From positions 124,001 through 188,000 of the forward strand of contig NZ_LQQA01000017.1 of the NCBI RefSeq assembly GCF_002101965.1: DNA of 64,000 nt, written 5' to 3'. Of the stretch, positions 10,851-22,500 are shown piece by piece; position 1 is the stretch's first letter; every line of letters begins with the position of its first letter. The notes below the pieces were generated by a model that was not told the origin of the DNA, did no database searches, and worked only from the letters and a program-made list of their open reading frames with translations. This stretch comes from Mycolicibacterium wolinskyi. GTDB taxonomy: Bacteria; Actinomycetota; Actinomycetes; Mycobacteriales; Mycobacteriaceae. Made by a program: the position numbers and the translations under genes.

Positions 10851-11006
10851 CCCCCAAAGCTACATGGGAGGGGCATCGTCAGTGGGTTCTCCCCACGCGT
10901 TCTCGTGCCCTCCGGACCCACCGCTTCCCGGCACGGCCGCGTCCCACCTGACACCGGCTCGCCCGATCTGCCCATGGTCTAATCGGGTCATGCCGCGGAG
11001 CACCGG

Positions 11007-12272
11007 ATGAGGTTCGCCATTGCCGCGCACGGCACCCGTGGCGACATCGAGCCCTGCACGGCACTCGCACTCGAATGTGTGCGCCGCGGACACGATGTGC
11101 GGATGGCGGTTCCGCCGAACCTGGTGTCGTTCGTCGAGGCGACGGGTCTCGGTCCGGTCGCCTCCTACGGCGTGGACTCACAGCAGCAGCTCGAGGCCGA
11201 GATCTTCCGGAAGTCGTGGAAGCTGCAGAATCCGCTCACCGCGCTGCGTCAGCTCAAGGACTACACGACCGAGGGCTGGCAGGACATGAGCCGAACCCTG
11301 GTCGAGGTTGCCGACGGCGCCGATCTCATTCTCACCGCCACGACCTACGAAGAAGTGGCCGCCAACGTCGCCGAACACCTCGGCCTTCCGCTTGCGGCTT
11401 TGCACTACTTCCCGTTCCGGGCCAACACCCAGATACTGCCGGTGCCGCTTCCCGGCCGCCTGGTCCGGTCGGTGTGGCCCGCCGCCGAGTGGCTGCACTG
11501 GCGGCTGATCAAAGACGCCGAAGATGTGCAGCGCCGCGATCTCGGGTTGCCGAAGTCGAGCGGCCGGGCGATCGGGCGCATCCTCGACGCCGGAGCCCTC
11601 GAGATACAGGCCTACGACCCGCAGTTATTTCCGGGGCTGGCCGAGGCGTGGCGCGGCGTGCGTCCCGTCATCGGCGGTCTGACACTGCAACTCGACACCG
11701 ACGCCGATCACGACGTCTCGGCATGGATCGCGGCAGGCCCGCCACCCATCTACTTCGGGTTCGGCAGCATGCCCGTGCAATCGCCGTCCGCCGCAGTCGC
11801 GATGATCGCCGATGCCTGCTCGGCGCTCGGTGAGCGGGCGCTGATCTGTTCCGGTGTATGGGATGTCGACGGCGCCGACGTGCCCGAGCACGTGAAGATC
11901 GTGCGCACCGTCAACCACTCGGCGGTCTTCCCGCGATGCCGTGCACTCGTCCATCACGGCGGTGCGGGCACCACCGCGGCCGGGTTGCGCTCGGGGATAC
12001 CGACCTTCGTGCTGTGGGTCGGCGCCGAGCAGCCGCTGTGGGCCGCCCAGGTGAAGAGACTCGAAGTCGGCACGGCACAACGCTTTTCGGAGATGACCCC
12101 CAAATCGCTGCGCGTAGGCCTCAGAACGATACTCGAGCCCCGCTACCTGGCCCGCGCGCGCGAGGTCGCCGAGCTGATGACCGCACCCGAGGTCGCCGTG
12201 GCCACCGCGGCGGATCTACTCGAGGCGGCGGTACGCAAGGGCCGCAGCCCGGTCAGACAATCTCGGCGGTGA
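11007..12272 (+). CDS. GT1-family glycosyltransferase (Rv1524/Rv2962c-like)
   Basis: 421 residues, GT-B fold. N-terminus MRFAIAAHGTRGDIEPCTAL is the typical acceptor-domain start of mycobacterial glycopeptidolipid and phenolic-glycolipid glycosyltransferases; the C-terminal nucleotide-sugar site is seen as VHHGGAGTTAAGLRSGIP and LWVGAEQPLWA. Likely adds a deoxysugar or hexose to a lipid or lipid-sugar acceptor of this locus. The ATG at 11007 follows GCGGAGCACCGG. Its last 20 bp overlap, tail to tail, the 3' end of the opposite-strand acyltransferase gene, so the junction is very compact. Donor sugar not predictable. Confidence 0.85.
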   Translation: MRFAIAAHGTRGDIEPCTALALECVRRGHDVRMAVPPNLVSFVEATGLGPVASYGVDSQQQLEAEIFRKSWKLQNPLTALRQLKDYTTEGWQDMSRTLVEVADGADLILTATTYEEVAANVAEHLGLPLAALHYFPFRANTQILPVPLPGRLVRSVWPAAEWLHWRLIKDAEDVQRRDLGLPKSSGRAIGRILDAGALEIQAYDPQLFPGLAEAWRGVRPVIGGLTLQLDTDADHDVSAWIAAGPPPIYFGFGSMPVQSPSAAVAMIADACSALGERALICSGVWDVDGADVPEHVKIVRTVNHSAVFPRCRALVHHGGAGTTAAGLRSGIPTFVLWVGAEQPLWAAQVKRLEVGTAQRFSEMTPKSLRVGLRTILEPRYLARAREVAELMTAPEVAVATAADLLEAAVRKGRSPVRQSRR

Positions 12273-13596
12273 GCCCGAACTCGTCGAGCACCTCACCGGC
12301 GAGTGTCCGCAACCACGCCTTCGTGTTGGGCGCACCCGGCTGGTATGCCACGACCGAGATGCTGATCTTTCCGGTGATCCGGCCTGCCGCGAGGACGAGT
12401 TGTCCCCCGGCCCCCTCGATTTGAGCGCGTTTGACGTTCTGGTCGACGGGGCGCCACATCACATAGTCGGCGTCGGTGCCGTCGACCCTGCCCACCGCCG
12501 GGTCGACGTCGCCGAGGTTGGAGCACGATACCGGCAGGTCGCCGAACACCATGGCGCCCATCCGCTTCACCGCACGCTTGGGGATGAACGGTGTCAGCGG
12601 CAGCAGTGCGAAGGTCTCGTCCGGTGTCTCGCGCAATTCGGCGAGTGCCGACCGGATCGCCGCCCGCGGCGTCTTGAGATCGGTGCTGGCGGTGGCCGCT
12701 TCGACGTTCACCCGGGCGAACCGCAGAGCGTTGGCGCGGGTGTCGCCGGGAGCCCGGTCGCTGATCGCGATCAGCAGTGCGACGGTCCCGTCGTCGGCCC
12801 GGCGCCGGTTCAGCCGGGTTCCCAGCCGCGCCGACAACCCGGCGAGCAGGGAGTGACTGTTGCCGCCGCGCTCTTCGGCCGCCCGGTCCCAGGCCGCGAT
12901 GTCGACGAATACCGTGACGGTCGGCACGACGATTCCGCGGTGGTCGTCGACACCCGTCGCGCCGGGCGACACGGCGGCGGGCGACGCCGATGCGGACTGC
13001 TCGTGACGTGCCGCGCGCGCGAGCTTCACACCCGCGGCCAGCGCACCGCCGAGCGCAGGGAGGTCGCGTGCGGTCTGGATGGCGTCGTCGATGATCGCGC
13101 GACGACGGGTGCGCGATCGCGGTGGCGGGTAACCGAAGTCGCGCACGGTGCCGTTGACCGCGTCGGCGATCGTCTGCAAGAACCCGAGTCCGTCGAACAG
13201 GCAGTGCGAGCCCACGAGGCTGACAGCTGTGGAGCCGTCGGTCATCGGCAGCACACCGAGGTGCCAGCCCGGCCCGCGCTGGGGATCGACCGGTTGCTCA
13301 GCGCGTTCGTCGATCCAATCGCTCAGTGCGGTGCGCGGTCTGGCGTCCTCGGCGATGTCGATATCGGTTGCCGGACCGACCGATGAGACCCACCGGTGCC
13401 TGCCGAACGGCAGCGCCGAGTGCTCGATACGCCTGCCCGCCAGGCCGTATCCGAAATTCTGGTGAAAGGTCTTGAGCCCCGCGTAATCCAGCGGACGCTC
13501 GTACACCCACACCGACTGCGCGAGCTGCGCGCGGCCGGTCGCGCGCAGCGACAGGTAGGTGGCTTGGTCGAGATATTCGAGCCGGTTGTCGTCCAT
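12253..13596 (-). CDS. WS/DGAT-like acyltransferase, copy 1
   Basis: 447 residues. Contains the condensation-type HxxxD motif as SHCLFDG (His131, Asp135), preceded by GWHLGVLPMTDGSTAVSLV, plus ALPFGRHRWV. The architecture matches stand-alone wax-ester-synthase/acyl-CoA:diacylglycerol-acyltransferase-like proteins of mycobacterial lipid loci. It is a close paralogue of the next upstream gene (many identical blocks, e.g. LAGRRIE, ALPFGRHRWVSS, GVLPMTDGSTA), so a tandem duplication. Gap to that gene is 1 nt. Last gene of the minus-strand unit pks-papA-acyltransferase-acyltransferase. Presumed role: transfer of a polyketide or fatty acyl group to a sugar or alcohol. Acyl donor (CoA or ACP) is unknown. 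Confidence 0.75.
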   Translation of the reverse strand: MDDNRLEYLDQATYLSLRATGRAQLAQSVWVYERPLDYAGLKTFHQNFGYGLAGRRIEHSALPFGRHRWVSSVGPATDIDIAEDARPRTALSDWIDERAEQPVDPQRGPGWHLGVLPMTDGSTAVSLVGSHCLFDGLGFLQTIADAVNGTVRDFGYPPPRSRTRRRAIIDDAIQTARDLPALGGALAAGVKLARAARHEQSASASPAAVSPGATGVDDHRGIVVPTVTVFVDIAAWDRAAEERGGNSHSLLAGLSARLGTRLNRRRADDGTVALLIAISDRAPGDTRANALRFARVNVEAATASTDLKTPRAAIRSALAELRETPDETFALLPLTPFIPKRAVKRMGAMVFGDLPVSCSNLGDVDPAVGRVDGTDADYVMWRPVDQNVKRAQIEGAGGQLVLAAGRITGKISISVVAYQPGAPNTKAWLRTLAGEVLDEFGLTAEIV

Positions 13597-13597
13597 G

Positions 13598-14998
13598 TCA
13601 GATGATCACACCGGACAGGCCGAACTCCGACAGCGTGTGATCGACCAGGCCGCGCAGGCGGGCTCGGGTGTTGGCCGCTCCGAGCTCGTAGCCGACCACG
13701 GTGATCGAGATGCGCCCGCCGATCCGCGCACCCACCACGGTCAGCAGCCCGCTGCGTTGTTCGAGCACTCGGCGCGTGATGTGCTGGTCGACGCCGCGCA
13801 GCAGCACGTATTCGGCGTCCGTGCCGTCGGCGCGGCCGATCTCGGCAGGGAGGTCTCCCAGATTGGAGCAGGACACCGGCTGCTCGGCGAATCCGAAGGC
13901 GAGTTCCGCGGCGTGTTTGACCGCACGCTTGGGCATGAACGGCACCAACGGCAACAGTTCCATGGCCTCGTCCGGCGTATCGTCCAGCTTCCGCAGGCTC
14001 TGCCTGATGTCGGAACGCAGCGCCGACAGATCTCGGGTCACGCCGTCCGGATCGGCTGAGACATTGGCCAGTTTCACGGCGTTGGCACGCGTGTCGGCGA
14101 GGTCGGTGCGATCGTTGATCGGAATGATCAGCGGAACCTTGCCGTCGGCGGCGCGCCGGTTCATCACCTCGGCCAGCTTGGCGGCGAAACCGGCAAGAAG
14201 CGAATACGTGTTGCCGCCAAGGCTTGTCGCCCGCGCGTCCCAATCGGCGAGGTCGACGAAGGCCGTCAGTGCGGGCACGCGCACGTGCCGGTTGTCCTCC
14301 CACTGCGTGACCGGCGGTTTGCGGGCCGGCGCCGCGGCGACGCGCTCCTTGCGCCGCCGCAGCGCCAATTTGCCTGCGGCGACCAGGGTTCGGCCGACCT
14401 CGGGGAAGTCGTGCAGGAATTGGCGGGTGTCCTCGGCGAGAGCCTGCCTGCGGGTCCGGGAGCGCGGCTGCCGGTAACCAAGATCGCGGACGTTGCCGGT
14501 GACCGCTTCGAGCACGGTCAGCAGGGCACCGCCACCGTCGCCGAGGCAGTGCGAACCGACCAGACTGATCGCCGTCGAACCGTCCGTCATGGGCAACACC
14601 CCGAGATGCCAGCCCGGTCCCCACTCGGGGTCGACGGGCAGGGCGGCCCGTTCATCGAGCCAGTCGCCGAGTTCGTCTCGCGGGCGCGCATGTTCGGCGA
14701 TGTCGATATCGGCGGGCGGCCCTAGCGAGGACACCCAGCGATGGCGGCCGAACGGCAACGCCGATGGTTCGATCCGCCTGCCGGCGAGCCCGGACCCGAA
14801 GTTGCGGTGAAACCGCCGCAGCCCGTCGAGATCGACGGGATGCTCGTATATCCACACGCACTGCATGACCGCGGCCTGCCCGGTGGCCCGCAAGCCGAGG
14901 TACATCGCCTGGTCCAGGTACGTCAACCGGTCGTCGCCGTGCGGGGCACGTTTGTTCGTCTCCCCCGCGCCGACCGTGGGTGATGTCGCGATCGCCAC
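13598..14998 (-). CDS. WS/DGAT-like acyltransferase, copy 2
   Basis: 466 residues; the first 22 are an extra N-terminal leader compared with copy 1. The catalytic HxxxD appears as SHCLGDG (His150, Asp154), then a basic linker (SRTRRQAL and LALRRRKER) and a C-terminal half with VPALTAFVDLADWDARA and PVSCSNLGDLPAEIGR. Same family and tandem duplicate of copy 1; the C-terminal halves diverge more than the first 180 residues, which suggests different acceptors or donors. Its start lies 2 nt after the papA-like stop, so translational coupling is likely. Confidence 0.75.
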   Translation of the reverse strand: MAIATSPTVGAGETNKRAPHGDDRLTYLDQAMYLGLRATGQAAVMQCVWIYEHPVDLDGLRRFHRNFGSGLAGRRIEPSALPFGRHRWVSSLGPPADIDIAEHARPRDELGDWLDERAALPVDPEWGPGWHLGVLPMTDGSTAISLVGSHCLGDGGGALLTVLEAVTGNVRDLGYRQPRSRTRRQALAEDTRQFLHDFPEVGRTLVAAGKLALRRRKERVAAAPARKPPVTQWEDNRHVRVPALTAFVDLADWDARATSLGGNTYSLLAGFAAKLAEVMNRRAADGKVPLIIPINDRTDLADTRANAVKLANVSADPDGVTRDLSALRSDIRQSLRKLDDTPDEAMELLPLVPFMPKRAVKHAAELAFGFAEQPVSCSNLGDLPAEIGRADGTDAEYVLLRGVDQHITRRVLEQRSGLLTVVGARIGGRISITVVGYELGAANTRARLRGLVDHTLSEFGLSGVII

Positions 14999-15000
14999 CG

Positions 15001-16479
15001 TCAGCCGCCGAGAACCCGCGACAACCCATGCGACGCAGCATGATGGCGGCCCGCACCGTGACGGCCGATCAGCGACTGTGCGGCCGATCCGCCCTCGGCC
15101 ACGCGCCGGTACACCTGCTTCATGACGTTGACATAGCGCTGAACCGATTCGCGGGCGACCGGATTGTCCGGGAACGCGACGGTGACGACGGCCTCCTGCG
15201 CCGACCGATTCACCCAGATTCCGACTTGATCAGCAGATCGGTTGTCGCAGTAGATCTTTCCGTTCATCCGTTCCCACTCGGCGATGATCGCCGGGGACAG
15301 CGGTGGCAGTGCGGCGTCGAGATAGGAGAGCATCTGCACACCGGGGCCGGGGCTTCGCAATCCCATGCGGCCTGCCGCCAACTCCATCACCCGGTCGAAT
15401 GGCACGTGGGCGAGTTCGGTCCCCGAATCGAACGATTCCTGAGCGGCGCGGGCCGTGTTGCCGAACGACGCCGCATCCACCGGGACGCTGACCGGGACAA
15501 GCCCGGTGAACCAGCCGGTCGTCATGAACTCCGCGCGGCTGCGCCGCGTGGTGGTCGGCGTGATCGCGTAATAGTTTGATGCGCCGGTCAACTCATGCTC
15601 GGTCAACGCCCCGCACGCGAGCACTCCCCCGCTGAACCGAACACCCTCTGTCGTGCACACCTCGTCGAATCGGTGGCACTGCTGCGCGTCGAGCAACTGG
15701 ACGGTGATCATGTCGCCGCCCCATGGCACCGACAGGTCACCGAGCGGCAGCGGGAAGTACGGCAGGGTGCCGTCATTGCGTTCGGCGAAGGCGATCCACT
15801 CCCGAACCTCGGGTGATTCGAGGGTGAGCGCCGACGTGTATTGCCGCTGGCGCAGGCAGTAATCGTCGTAGCTGCCCGCCTCCTCCAACGGAATGGGGGT
15901 GTCGCCCCCGACGAGCGCGGCGTACATCATGTGGATCTCGACGAGCACGAGGCACATGAACATCGCGTCGGTGTGGACGTGGTCCACGCTGATGTAGAAC
16001 GTGAAATGGTCCTTGCGCTGGATGATCCCGAAGCTGAAGCAGTCCCATTGCAACGGGTCCGGGGTGGCGAGGACGTGTGTGCGCCATTGCGCCGCTGTCA
16101 TCTCGCCGTGCTCGGTCGGCACTAATTTCAGGTCGCGCGGGTTCTTGATCGTCCGGCGCACGATCTCGTCGTCGGCGGTGAACTCGAACCAGCTGTGGTA
16201 GGTGTCGTGCCGACGGATGTACGCGTTGAGGACGTGGCTCATCGCGCGAAGGTCGCACCGGCCCGGCATATCCCAGGCCGGGGTGTTGAGCCGAGCCATG
16301 TCGGCACCGGCCGAGCGGTGCCGGCGGAACGTCCGGATGTGTTGCTCCTGCTGGTAGCTCACCGGGACCGGACTGATCGGTGCGTCGCGAACCTTGGCTT
16401 GCGTCGCCGGCGACGGATGCCAGGACACCACGTGCCCGGGTTCGCCGATCCAGTCGTCAATGGCCCTCAACGCGACCAT
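15001..16479 (-). CDS. Polyketide-associated acyltransferase (PapA3-like)
   Basis: 492 residues. N-terminus with DDWIGEPGHVVSWHPSPATQ and PVSYQQEQHIRTF is characteristic of PapA1/PapA2/PapA3-type proteins of trehalose-ester loci. The active-site HxxxD is DHVHTDAMF (His167, Asp171); the C-terminal DFGWG-like region is replaced by a segment around NRSADQVGIWVNRSAQEAV. Known relatives acylate trehalose with fatty acyl-CoA or a Pks-bound chain on the cytoplasmic face. It lies 58 nt downstream of the pks gene and runs into the two WS/DGAT-like genes, forming a Pks-plus-three-acyltransferases operon. A trehalose acceptor is an inference from family. Confidence 0.87.
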   Translation of the reverse strand: MVALRAIDDWIGEPGHVVSWHPSPATQAKVRDAPISPVPVSYQQEQHIRTFRRHRSAGADMARLNTPAWDMPGRCDLRAMSHVLNAYIRRHDTYHSWFEFTADDEIVRRTIKNPRDLKLVPTEHGEMTAAQWRTHVLATPDPLQWDCFSFGIIQRKDHFTFYISVDHVHTDAMFMCLVLVEIHMMYAALVGGDTPIPLEEAGSYDDYCLRQRQYTSALTLESPEVREWIAFAERNDGTLPYFPLPLGDLSVPWGGDMITVQLLDAQQCHRFDEVCTTEGVRFSGGVLACGALTEHELTGASNYYAITPTTTRRSRAEFMTTGWFTGLVPVSVPVDAASFGNTARAAQESFDSGTELAHVPFDRVMELAAGRMGLRSPGPGVQMLSYLDAALPPLSPAIIAEWERMNGKIYCDNRSADQVGIWVNRSAQEAVVTVAFPDNPVARESVQRYVNVMKQVYRRVAEGGSAAQSLIGRHGAGRHHAASHGLSRVLGG

Positions 16480-16537
16480 GCACCCTCCCCTCCGTCCGCG
16501 CCGCGGCGTGCGGCATCACCGGTTGCAGTTCCGGCGT

Positions 16538-19500
16538 TCACTGCGTGGTCACGACGACGGCGTCCTCCGCCAATGCCATTCCCAGATGCTCGGCGAGGGC
16601 GCGCACCGTCGTGATATCGGTTGTGCTGACCCGGATTCCGGTTTCGGCCTCGATCTTGGTCCGCACCTCCAGGACGCCGAGCGAATCCAGACCGTATTCC
16701 GCGAGCGGCCGGTCGGGATCGACGGTGCGCCGCATGATGATGCTGATCTGCTCGGAAATCAGCCTGCGCAGCCAAGCTTCCCATTCGTCGCGCGGCAGTT
16801 CTTTGAGCTCCTTGAGGAATCCGCTGCCGGACGGCTTGACGCCGCCGAGATCCCGGAAGGCCTCCGCGAACTTGTTCCGCTGCGCGAACTCGACGAGCCA
16901 GGGCGCACCTGCCACGGGTGCGTAGCCCGCGTAGTCGCGGCTGTGCCGCAGCAGCGTCTCGAACGCGTACGCGCCGTCGTCGGGCGCGATCGCCATCGCG
17001 GTATCGGCCGCGACCGCTGTGCCGCGGCCGATCTCGGCCCACGCACCCCACGCGATCGAGTTGGCCGGCAGCCCCTGTGCACGGCGCCACCGCGTGAAAG
17101 CATCCAACCAGCTGTTGGCCGCCGCGTAGGCCCCCTGCCCGGGCGAACCGACCAGTGCGGCCGCCGACGAGAACACGCAGAACCAATCCAGCGGCTGATC
17201 GGCCGTGGCGTCATGCAGGTTCCAGGCCCCGATCGCCTTCGGCGCCCAGTCGCGGCGGATCAACTCTTCGGTGATCGAGGGCAGGGTCGCATCTTCGACG
17301 ACCGCCGCCGCGTGCAGGACACCTCGCACCGGCATCCCGGTCGCAGTCGCCACCGCCACGGCGTGCTCGGCCGAGGCGGCCGAACTGATGTCACCCAGTA
17401 CGACCTCGATCTCGGTGCCGCCCTTGCGAATTGCTTCGATCGCAAGCTGGGCCGCCGGGGTCGGCGCCGACCGTCCGTTGAGGACGATGCGGCCGCATCC
17501 CGAGTCGGCCAGCCGCTCGGCGAGGAACAGTCCCAGCCCACCCAGGCCGCCGGTGATGATGTAGGCACCGTCGCCGCGGAACGGCACGACCGCTTCCGGG
17601 GGCACGGTCGCGCTGGTGTGCCCGACCTCGGGTACATCCAAGACCAGCTTGCCGGTGTGTCCTGCAGCACCCATCACCCGGATCGCGGTGGCCGCGTCCT
17701 TCATCGGGTAATGCGTGGTTTCGGGCAGCGGCAGCACACCATCGGCGATCTGCTGGAAGACGGTCTCCAACAGGCGCCGGACACTGTCCGGATCGGTCAA
17801 CGTCAGAAGCGCCAGATCCACCGCGTAGAACGACAGGTTGCGCCGGAACGGGAACAGGCCCAGCTTCGAATCCCCGTAGATGTCGCGCTTGCCGATCTCG
17901 ACGAATCGGCCGCCGAACGACAGCAGTTCCAAGCCGGCCCGCGCCGCCGCACCGGGCAGCGAGTTGAGCACGATGTCGACGCCGTAGCCGTCGGTGTCCC
18001 GCCGGATCTGATCCGCGAACTCTGTGGAGCGCGAATCGTAGACGTGTTCGATGCCCATATCGCGCAGCATTTCTCGGCGTCCGGGGCTGCCCGCCGTCGC
18101 GAAGATCTCGGCACCGGCCGCCCGCGCGATGGCGATGGCGGCTTGGCCGACGCCACCGGTCGCAGAGTGGATCAGCACCTTGTCGCGCGCGGAGATACGG
18201 GCCAGCTCGTGCAGGCTGTACCACGCGGTCGCGTGTGCGCTCGGCACGGCGGCCGCGGTGCGGGTCGGCACCGCCGGTGGCAACGTGACGGCGAGGTTCG
18301 CATCGCAGGTCACGAAGGTGCTCCACGCGCCGTCAGCAGCCAGGCCGGCCACCCGGTCGCCCACCTGGTGATTGGTGACACCGAGCCCGACGGCCGTCAC
18401 CACACCGGCGAAGTCCGCGCCGAGCTGCGGCAGCCTGCCTTCGAAGCTCGGGTACCGCCCGTAGGCGACGAGCACATCGGCGAAGTTGAGGTTGGATGCC
18501 GCCACCGAGACCTCGATCTGGCCCGGGCCGGGCGGAACTCGGTCGAACGCGACCAGGTCGATCGACTCAAGATCGCCGGGTTTGCGTATGCGCACCTGCA
18601 GGCCGTCGCGGTCGTGGGCGACCGTTCTGGTGTGGCGATCGCCGGGCTGCAGCGGAGCCTGGCTGAGCCTGGCCACGTACCATGCGCCGTCGCGCCACGC
18701 CGTCTCGTCTTCATCGGAACCCGACAACAGCTGGCCCGCAACCGAAGTGACGTCGGTGGCACCGTCGATGTCGATCTGAGTAGCGCGCAGAGCCGGTTGC
18801 TCGACAGCCAGCACGCGCATGAGGCCGCGCAACCCGGCGTGTTCGAGTCGGGCGACGTCCCCGTCGACGACGGTCTGGGCGTTGCGCGTCAGCACGTACA
18901 ACCGGGCGGGCTCGCCGGGGATCTCGGCCAGCTCGCGCGCGATCCGTACGACATGCGAAACCGAATCCGCCCCGAGTTCGGCGGTGCGCGGCGACGGGTC
19001 TCCACCCTGATCTGAAGTCAGTACCACGACACCCGAGAAAGCGTGTGCGGACAAGCGGTTACGCAGTTTGGCGGCCTGCTCGGCGTGGTCGTCGCCGGTG
19101 CCCCACGCCGTGGTGGCCACCTCCGCGCGGTGCTTGTGCAGCGCGTCGGCCAGCGTTGCGGCGATCTCGTCAGCCTCACGAGATGTGCTGATCAGCAGCC
19201 AGCGGCCGCCGACGTCAAGGGCGTCGGGCTCGGGCGAATCCTTGCGGTGCCAATCGATGGCGAGCAGCCGATCGTTGAACACACGTTCGCGTTGAGTGCT
19301 CGTCGCGACGCCGGTGCCCAGGCGCAGGCCTGTGACCCGCAGTAGGACCGTGCCGTTCGCGTCGAGGACGTCGATGTCGACTTCCACCTCGGCGAGGGTG
19401 ATGGCCGTCGTCGTGACGTAGCAGTAGCGCACGTCGCGGGTCGAGCCGTATGCGCGGATCCTGCGCACGCCGAGTGGCAGCATGATGGCCCCGGACGGGT

Positions 19501-22500
19501 CGGCCTGCAGTTCTGGGTGTGCCCCGACCGCCTGGAAGCAGGCGTCGAGCAGCGCCGGGTGGATCCCATATGCGCTCTGCTGCGAACGAATCGGGCCGGG
19601 CAGCGCCACCTCGGCGAGCACGGTGGCGCCGAACTCTGCGCTGTGGGCAGCCGTCAACCCGCCGAAGGCCGGGCCGTACTGGATGCCCCGCGCGTCGAAC
19701 CAGCTGCGCAGGGCGGCTCCGTCGAGCCGCACCGGGTGATCGGCTTGCAGTGCGGCGATGTCGTAGGCCCAGGGTTCGGGCTGATCCGTGGACGCGCGCA
19801 AAGTCGCGGCCGCGCGGCGGATCCGCGCTCCTTCCGCGAAGGTGTCCACCTCGAATTTCATGGTGCCAGGGGCGTTCACCGATCCGACTGCGGAAAGCGT
19901 CGTCACCTCGTCCAGCAGCAACATCTCATCGAATGTGATGTCGTGCACCTCGGCGTCGTCACCGAACACGGTGCGCGCGGCAGCCATCGCCATCTCGCAG
20001 TACGCCGCGCCGGGCATCGCCGCGACGTTGTGCACCTGGTGGTCACCGAGCCAGGGCTGCGCCGCCGTCCCGACTTCGGACTGCCACACGTGCTGTTCGG
20101 GTTCCTCCGGAAGCCGGACATGCGCGCCGAGCAACGGATGGATGGCGAGAGTCGAACCGCCCATGGCGTTTTCGCTTGTGGTGCGGGTGAGGATCAGCTG
20201 TGGCCGCGTCCATGCCGGCAACGGTGCGTCGACGAGCGCACCGTCGGGATAGAGCGCGGTGAAGTCCGGTGCGGTGCCTGCGCTGTACAGATCGGCCAAG
20301 ACGTCGCGCAGACCGTGCGGCAGCTCTTGCTCGCGCCGCAACGTCGCCAATGCGGCGACCGGGACGTCGCGCGCGGCGGCGTTCTGGCTGACGGCGTGCA
20401 GAAGCAGCGGGTGCGGCGAGAGTTCGGCGAACACCCGGAAGCCGTCCTCCAGGGCGGCCTGCACCGCAGCGGAGAACCGCACCGCATGGCGCAGGTTGTC
20501 CACCCAGTAGTAGGCGTCGTAGTCGGCGGGCTCGCGCGGATCGTAAAGCGTCGCAGAGTAATACGGGACCGTCGGCTCGGCGGGCGACAGATCCTCGAGC
20601 ACCTCTTCGAGCGCGTCGAGGATCGGATCGACCTGCGGCGTGTGTGAGGCGACGTCCACCGCGACCTCACGCGCCATCACACCGCGGTCTTCCCATTCCC
20701 GCACCAGCGTGCGGATCGTCGATTTCTCCCCGCCGACCACCGCCGACTGGGGGGAGGCGATCACCGAGAGGACGACGTCGGTGGCGCCACGGGCAGCCAG
20801 TTCCGACAGCACCTGCTGGGCCGGTAGTTCCACGGTGGCCATCGCGCCCGAGCCCGATATGGTCTGCATCAACCGCGAGCGTCGGCAGATCACCTTGACG
20901 CCGTCTTCGAGCGTGAGGGCGCCGGCCACCACGGCCGCCGCGGCCTCACCCATGGAATGGCCGATGACCGCACCGGGCTGGACACCGTAACTCTTGAGGG
21001 TCTCGGCGAGCGCGACCTGCACCGCGAAAACGGTCGGCTGAACGCGGTCGATACCGGTCACCTTCTCGGCGGCCGACATCGCCTCGGTGACAGAGAAGCC
21101 GGATTCCCGGGCGATCAGGGGCTCGAGTTCGGCGATCGCCGCCGCGAAGGCAGGCTCGGTGGCCAGCAGCGCCGAACCCATCTGCGGCCACTGCGAGCCC
21201 TGGCCGGAGAACACCCAGACCGAATCGCGGCCCAACCCGTTCGCCGCAGGCGGAAACGGCATGTCACTGGCCGCGATCTCCTGTAACCGGCTGGTGAGTT
21301 CCGTTGCGGTGCTTGCCAGCACAGCTGTCCGCACCGTGCGGTGCGCACGGCGACGGGCCAGGGTGTAGGCCAGGTCGCGGAGTTCGAGACCGTCCGCATT
21401 GGCGCTGACCCAGTCGGCCAGGCGAGTTGCGGTGTGGCGCAATCCTTCTGCCGACGTCGATGACAGCGGGAAAAGCCATGGGGCCGTGAGCCCGTTGGCG
21501 GCATCGCCGTCCAGGTCGCCATCGATCAACCGCGGCACGTCGCGCACCGGCGCCTGCTCGAGGACGGCGTGCACGTTCGTGCCCGACAAACCGTACGCCG
21601 AGACCGCCGCACGGCGCGGGTGGTCTGCCTCGACGGGCCAGGAGGTCACCGCCTGCGGTACGAACAGGCCCGTTGCGATCTCGGCCATCGTGTCCGGCAT
21701 GCGGTTGAAATGCAGGTTGGGCGGCACCTCGCCGTGCTGCAGCGCGAGCACCGCCTTCATCAGGCCCAGCGCCCCCGACGCCGACTGGCAGTGCCCGAAG
21801 TTCGTCTTCGACGATCCGAGCGCGCACCGGCCCGCGGTTCCGTACACCTCGGCCAGGCTCGCGTACTCGATCGGGTCGCCGACCGGCGTGCCGGTGCCGT
21901 GTGCCTCCACGAAGCCGATGCCGGCGGGATCGATACCCGCCGCGGCGAGCGCGTCGCGGTAGACCATCACCTGGGCGGCCTTCGACGGCGTGGCGATGTT
22001 GACGGTGTGACCGTCCTGGTTGCTCGCGGTGCCCCGCACCACGGCGAGAATCGGGTCGCCATCGGCCAAAGCGTCGGGCAACCGCTTGAACAGCAGCATC
22101 ACCGCGGCTTCGCCGGATACGAAGCCATCGGCGTCGACGTCGAATGCGTGGCAGCGTCCCGTCGGCGACAGCATGCCCTGCGCGGATCCGGACGCGACCT
22201 TGCGCGGTTCGATCGTCAGGGAGACGCCACCGGCCAGTGCCAGGTCGGATTCGCCGTCGTGCAGACTGCGGCACGCCATGTGCACCGCAAGCAGGCTCGA
22301 TGAGCACGCCGAGTCGACCGTGAACGCCGGTCCGTGCACGCCGAGGTGGTAGGCGATCCGGCCCGAGGCCATGCTGTAGTTGCTTCCGGTGAAGCCGTAC
22401 GGCCCAACGATCGCGGGGGTATCAGCGGCCAGTAGCTGATAGTCGCTGTGCGTCATGCCGACGAACACGCCGGTGCGCGTCCCGGCCAGCGTCACCGGGT

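Noticed and set aside
16394..19015. 873-residue open frame on the plus strand
   Set aside because: It is antisense to the ER-KR-ACP half of the pks gene, Arg/Gly/His-rich with no family motif; a high-GC shadow.
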